From positions 1,240,001-1,304,000 of the forward strand of contig JBANAY010000004.1 of assembly GCA_037952775.1 (NCBI GenBank): a stretch of DNA of 64,000 nucleotides, given 5' to 3'. Shown here in pieces: positions 60,136 through 64,000 of the stretch (positions within the stretch are counted from its first letter, which is position 1; every line of letters begins with the position of its first letter). The notes under the pieces are model-generated. The model worked only from the letters and a program-made list of their open reading frames with translations, did not search any database and was not told the origin of the DNA. The DNA is from Clonostachys chloroleuca. Its lineage: Eukaryota > Ascomycota > Sordariomycetes > Hypocreales > Bionectriaceae. A program made the translations under genes and the position numbers.

Positions 60136-60951
60136 ATGAGGGGAGGGGAGGAGGTTGCTTTAATAGCGTGGTCTCGAGGCCGATTGAGATATGACATGAT
60201 TGTTCATGGGGGGAGAGAGCCTGTCACGATATACAATGTACACTATATGTAAGCCTGGCAAAAATACATTTGATGTTCTATTTCCTCGTCTCTGTGCGGC
60301 TTGCGAGGCATTGATTGATAGAGGGATTGATTGAATATCTGATCGAATCCCTTGTTCGAGGAGTCCATGATTGGTAGAGAATGTCCATATAACGTTTTAT
60401 CGAATGTCTATATGTGTTGATTTCCCCGGCTTTGCCACTTTGTATTTCAATTGGCCAAAGTCTTCTATGCATGGATGTTCTCAAAGGCTTTAATCCTTTG
60501 GACATGTTATGTGCCTCTTAAGGTATACTTCCAGTATATAAAAAGCTAGAGGAGGAGGATTATATTGGGTTGATAGAAGACAAAGCTGACTAGGCATGAA
60601 CATTAATGTGGAGGATAATAGAGAGGAAGATAATATTACTGCAGGAAGTAATTCCAGCTATTAACAGGATGAAATAATGTGCACTTTACTAGGTAGATAT
60701 AAGATAAAGCGCAAATTTAATATAGGCGAGCGAGACACACGCCACTGTTGGTGCGCTGGCCCAAGCATTAAAAGGCCAGAGGTAGCTGCCCTCGCTATTT
60801 TGGTGGAGAGTGTCCTGAGCACCACAGACAGGGTTTACTCTTAGCACTAGAATGTGCACTCAACGCGCCTGACGCGACTCGACGCACCCACTCTCAATCC
60901 CCCCTGCAGTCTATCACTGACCTGGATCGTCTTTCAACATCAGTGAACTTG
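60136..60951. other. intergenic with AT-rich stretch
   Basis: bL27m 3' flank, then a markedly AT-rich stretch about 60530-60730 with many TA steps, then the upstream region of the finger-cupin gene. No gene. The AT-rich part could be a decayed repeat. Confidence 0.55.
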
Positions 60952-63271
60952 ATGCTCCTTTGCACTGGCCTAATAATACTGCAGGCCGTGAATTTTGATG
61001 CGATTCAGGCTGAGCTGGATATTGCTTGGATATTATCACCAATGACGGATACTTCTGGTATCCAGGGGCTGATGCCCTTCTGGCCAGGTAATGAGCCTCT
61101 GGCCCAAATTGTCAGTGATATTCAACCGCCAGTTCGACCCTCTTCGGTGGCGCAAATAGCGACGCAAACAAGTAAAAGAGTTCACAAGATATGGGAAGCG
61201 GCGAAGCAGGACATCCAACCATTCCCCCGACCGCCGAGTACCTCAGGGGATGATGAATACAGCCCCTCCGCCCTTGGCTCCTCGCCATCCTCTTCTGATG
61301 CGGAGGAAGAGGTAGTAGGAAGTGGATTGCCAGTGTACCCCCGCACTGCCAATAGCACAGGTGAGTTTGCTAAGACTTGTTGGCTCGCTTCCACGAGCCC
61401 TCCCCGTGCTTGTACTCTTCTACTCACTTATAACGAGCTTTAATGCATTGGATTTTTAATAACAGAAAAATAGGTCCTGTCACGCTTGTAAATTTCTCAG
61501 GAACTGTTAGGCGTGGAGTTCCAGAGAGCCGGAGAAGGACAGAAGATAACCTGGACCAGCCAACTCCAAAGCGTGCTCGGAAAACAATGGCATCCTATTT
61601 TCCGGACAATTTAGGCTACCCCCGCGTCGAGCCATCTTTATCTAGGCAGTCTACAGGCGGTGGTGAGGGATCCTCTCGCAGGAGTTCTAGTCGAAAATCG
61701 ACATCCACACCAAAGCCCAGCATCGCCTCACCGAACGGGCGAAAATCACTATACGACTTAAAGGAACAAGAGAGGTATGTCACGCTGAAGGGCAAGACAT
61801 TCCCGGTCATTGTGAATGTAGATAACCATTCATACCGGCACATAACAGGTTAAGTGGTACCGTCTTGGCTGAGCCTTAAGTTCGAATATTACTGACCCTT
61901 GATATAGAATCTGGGGAACAGAAACCCACGGGAGGAGCGCTCATCCCTGAAAATTACCTTCCCAGAGGCCCAAGGCAGTATCATTGCCCAGTGAGGGGCT
62001 GTGAGAAAGTCTACGAGAGGGTTACCGGGCTTGGTGGCCACTTCTCCTGGTCTCATAATACGACTGCCTTCAACGACAACCGTGACGGGACATTATCGTC
62101 TCTTGGACCTTACGAGACTGATGCCGTGGTCAATTCCTTCCCAGGTGTGATTGTCTCGCGGAATCCCAACACAATAGTGCCGCCACCTGTTCAAGGGCAA
62201 CAAACACCTGTCTATCCCCCGAAACCAATTACGGCACCCTCTCTTCGCCAACCAGGCATTTACTTAAGAAACATTCTCTCCCAAAAACAGCGGGCTTATA
62301 ATCGGGAGGACATTCTTTTCATGCTGTCACTCCCCCAGCTTCGTGAGCTGCCAAAAGTCTGGGCCCTTCATCTTGCGACTAAAAGCCTTTCTGAGGGCCT
62401 ATACGCTATAGTCCTTGCCTTTATCGTCGGAGAGGATGTCTCTGCCACTCACAAGTGTACACGTTCTGAAGAGATAAACCAGTCCATCAGAATACCCCCG
62501 GGAATGCCAAAGGCGGCCAAAACTCAATTGACCCGTGTCGAGTCTTGTGTAAGCTGCCTCTACTATAACTACAGTCACCCCTTAAGCCCGGCACCCTGCA
62601 GTTGGACGCCTGCTCACGAAGTCCACATGTTGGGATGGTTCCAATCGATAGAGGGTAGGTCAAGGTCTGCCGATAGCAGAAGAGGCCTGCAAAGCGCCAG
62701 TTTAAAGAATGAGGAATCCGTGTCACAGTCGAGCGCGTCAAGAGAAGCGAGTGACGAAGAGGTTGAAGAGGATCCTAAACCGGAATCACCTCCTCCTCGG
62801 AGGGCTACGAGAAAGCAAGCTGCCCAGAGCAGGAATGATTCATCAAAAATGGAAGACTGGGAGTTTGCCCCAGGGAGACAAGTTGATGAGAAAACCGGGG
62901 AACGTACGTATTTTAACGGGTATATCACAGGTCTACGCCCTTGCTGATTCTTTTTCTTTCTAGCTTTCGCATTTTCTGGTCCGTACGTTACCAGCCAAAA
63001 CGCAATACAAGTCGCGGAAGACATAGGCTTCCACCGGCTGCGAATACCACCTGGGGGGACTCAGCATTGGAACGCCAAGAAGGATGTTTTGCGGACTTTC
63101 GACGTAATATCGGGCAAACTTGAGCTTAAGGTGGGAGATGCCAAGGTGCAGCCGATCGGCGCGGGCGGGCTTATCGTACTTCGTCCTGGCATGAAGCTCA
63201 CAGCTGAAAATCGACAGTACGATGAGGCGGTGGTTTCGTGTTATAATAACTCGAATTACTCTCTTGCGTAA
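60952..63271 (+). CDS. unnamed protein with a C2H2 finger and a C-terminal CENP-C/Mif2-like cupin domain
   Basis: Exons 60952-61360, 61474-61848, 61908-62903 and 62964-63271; introns 113, 59 and 60 bp. All four exons keep phase and give 695 residues. The N-terminal 260 residues are disordered (Ser/Pro, then KRARKTMASYF and a Ser/Arg-rich stretch). A C2H2 finger lies at C288-x4-C293-x12-H306-x4-H311 (YHCPVRGCEKVYERVTG). A Cys-rich element ESCVSCLYYNY with PCSW follows near residues 475-495, then an acidic region with PPPRRATRKQ. The last exon folds like a small cupin (HRLRIPPGGTQHWNAKK, FDVISGKLELKVG, GGLIVLRPGMKL), resembling the cupin of CENP-C/Mif2. DNA or chromatin binding is inferred. The first ATG is at 60952; further upstream exons cannot be excluded. 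Confidence 0.75.
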
Positions 63272-63707
63272 AGTTGAACGAGGGCGGAGGGTTTGACATA
63301 TGACCACATTGTATTTTTATTACTATTTTACGAGGCGCGAATATCGCGTAACTTGAGCACTTCCCTGGAGGAATCATCTAATACCTTAATAATTTGAGGG
63401 GATTCAAAAAGCGTACGGAAAACCACAAGTGAAATAATTTAGCCACTTCGCACTTTGCTACTATCGTTTCTACATTTTCGTGCTCTCTCTTTTTGCTCTT
63501 TCCGTTTCTAAGAGCGGTGTAACTAGCACTAATCCCATAGTGGCGGAGTACAGTGCGAATGACAACATTCAGGCGGAAACTAGCCCAAACCTCTCAATTC
63601 GCACAGTATTTTCGCTTAGGTAGGACAGTGCAGTGACACTCCGTCGAGAAAATTCTGTCCAGCGATGAGATGTCTATAACAGTCAACACAAAACCAATTG
63701 AGAGACA
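63272..63707. other. intergenic, no gene seen
   Basis: 436 bp holding the 3' flank of the finger-cupin gene and the upstream region of the SET gene. AT-rich at 63300-63430. No gene. Confidence 0.6.
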
Positions 63708-64000
63708 ATGGCACAGGGAGTCGAGTTTGACCAACGGACCAACTCGTTCCTGAGTTGGTTCAAGAGTCTTGAAGGGGCTTCCTTCTCCGATGCAATCCAG
63801 ATTGTTGACCTACGATCAAAAAATGCTGGTCGAGGCATTGGTATGCTGTCTCGCTCTTGGCCGAAGACAAAAAGAACGCCTACTAATATCGTGCACTTCT
63901 AGTGGCCACGCAGGATATTCCTGCAGACACGACGTTGTTTGAAATACCAAGAAAGGCCATTATCAATGTACAGACATCTGAGCTTCCCTCCAAGCTCCCT
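63708..64000 (+). CDS. RKM4: SET-domain lysine methyltransferase, RKM4/SETD6-like (partial, cut by window end)
   Basis: Start of a gene that continues beyond the window. Exon 1 is 63708-63840 and exon 2 begins at 63903 (intron 62 bp, GTATGC donor). The first residues, FLSWFKSLEGASFSDAIQIV then DLRSKNAGRGI, and after the splice VATQDIPADTTLFEIPRKA, match the opening of fungal Rkm4-type SET proteins, with the G-x-G-(I/V)-VA SET entry motif. Yeast Rkm4 methylates a ribosomal protein lysine. Only about 77 codons are visible, so the exact subfamily is tentative; SET identity is firm. Confidence 0.8.

Noticed and set aside
1..64000. CRISPR array, integrase/attachment sites, bacterial operons
   Set aside because: No spaced direct repeats or such genes; spliced eukaryotic genes throughout.

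Overview
This window is nuclear DNA from a filamentous ascomycete (Pezizomycotina), most likely a sordariomycete and possibly Hypocreales. That placement is an inference from gene content and style. Genes sit singly on both strands and are broken by short introns (56-235 bp) with GTAAGT/GTATGT-type donors and CTAAC/CTGAC-type branch sites. Fungal-specific families are present: Zn2Cys6 regulators, an ENA-type cation ATPase, Lcl2, and CorA-like proteins with a hydrolase head. I support 18 protein-coding genes, one of them cut by the right edge. I see no rRNA, tRNA, CRISPR array or intact transposon.

Layout. 1-4.8 kb: gene-poor. 4.8-14.6 kb, all minus strand: adaptin-binding p34/Irc6-like protein, an unnamed one-pass membrane protein, and a full ABCC/MRP transporter. 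14.6-18.6 kb: gene-poor. 18.6-22.2 kb: SEC61 alpha, divergent from the tRNA isopentenyltransferase MOD5. 25.5-27.9 kb: Zn2Cys6 regulator. 29.1-31.7 kb: SDH3 convergent with TAF6. 32-36.4 kb: six-exon hydrolase-CorA fusion. 37.3-40.8 kb: ENA P-type ATPase. 44-45 kb: small membrane RING-H2 gene. 46.2-48.3 kb: UV-damage endonuclease UVE1. 48.3-52.9 kb: gene-poor. 52.9-55 kb: regulator with two Zn2Cys6 clusters. 57.2-60.1 kb: GLC8 (PP1 inhibitor-2), then LCL2 divergent from mitochondrial bL27m. 61-63.3 kb: an unnamed C2H2 finger plus cupin protein. 63.7 kb to the edge: start of an RKM4/SETD6-like SET methyltransferase.

Most genes are housekeeping and not functionally linked: ER translocation and folding (SEC61, LCL2), mitochondrial translation and respiration (bL27m, SDH3), transcription (TAF6 and the Zn2Cys6 factors), DNA and tRNA maintenance (UVE1, MOD5), and ion or drug transport (ENA, ABCC, CorA). 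There is no secondary-metabolite or defence cluster.

The strongest cross-window signal is technical or evolutionary. Five conserved genes are broken by six single-base losses. Every loss falls in a coding-strand C run of five or six, and each gene closes exactly when one C is restored per run. I read these as homopolymer under-calls, not pseudogenes. The main biological leads are twin in-frame starts with mitochondrial presequences on both MOD5 and UVE1, a GC-AG intron, a regulator with two zinc clusters, a hydrolase-CorA fusion, a finger-cupin protein, and a RING gene whose in-frame intron decides whether the RING can fold.
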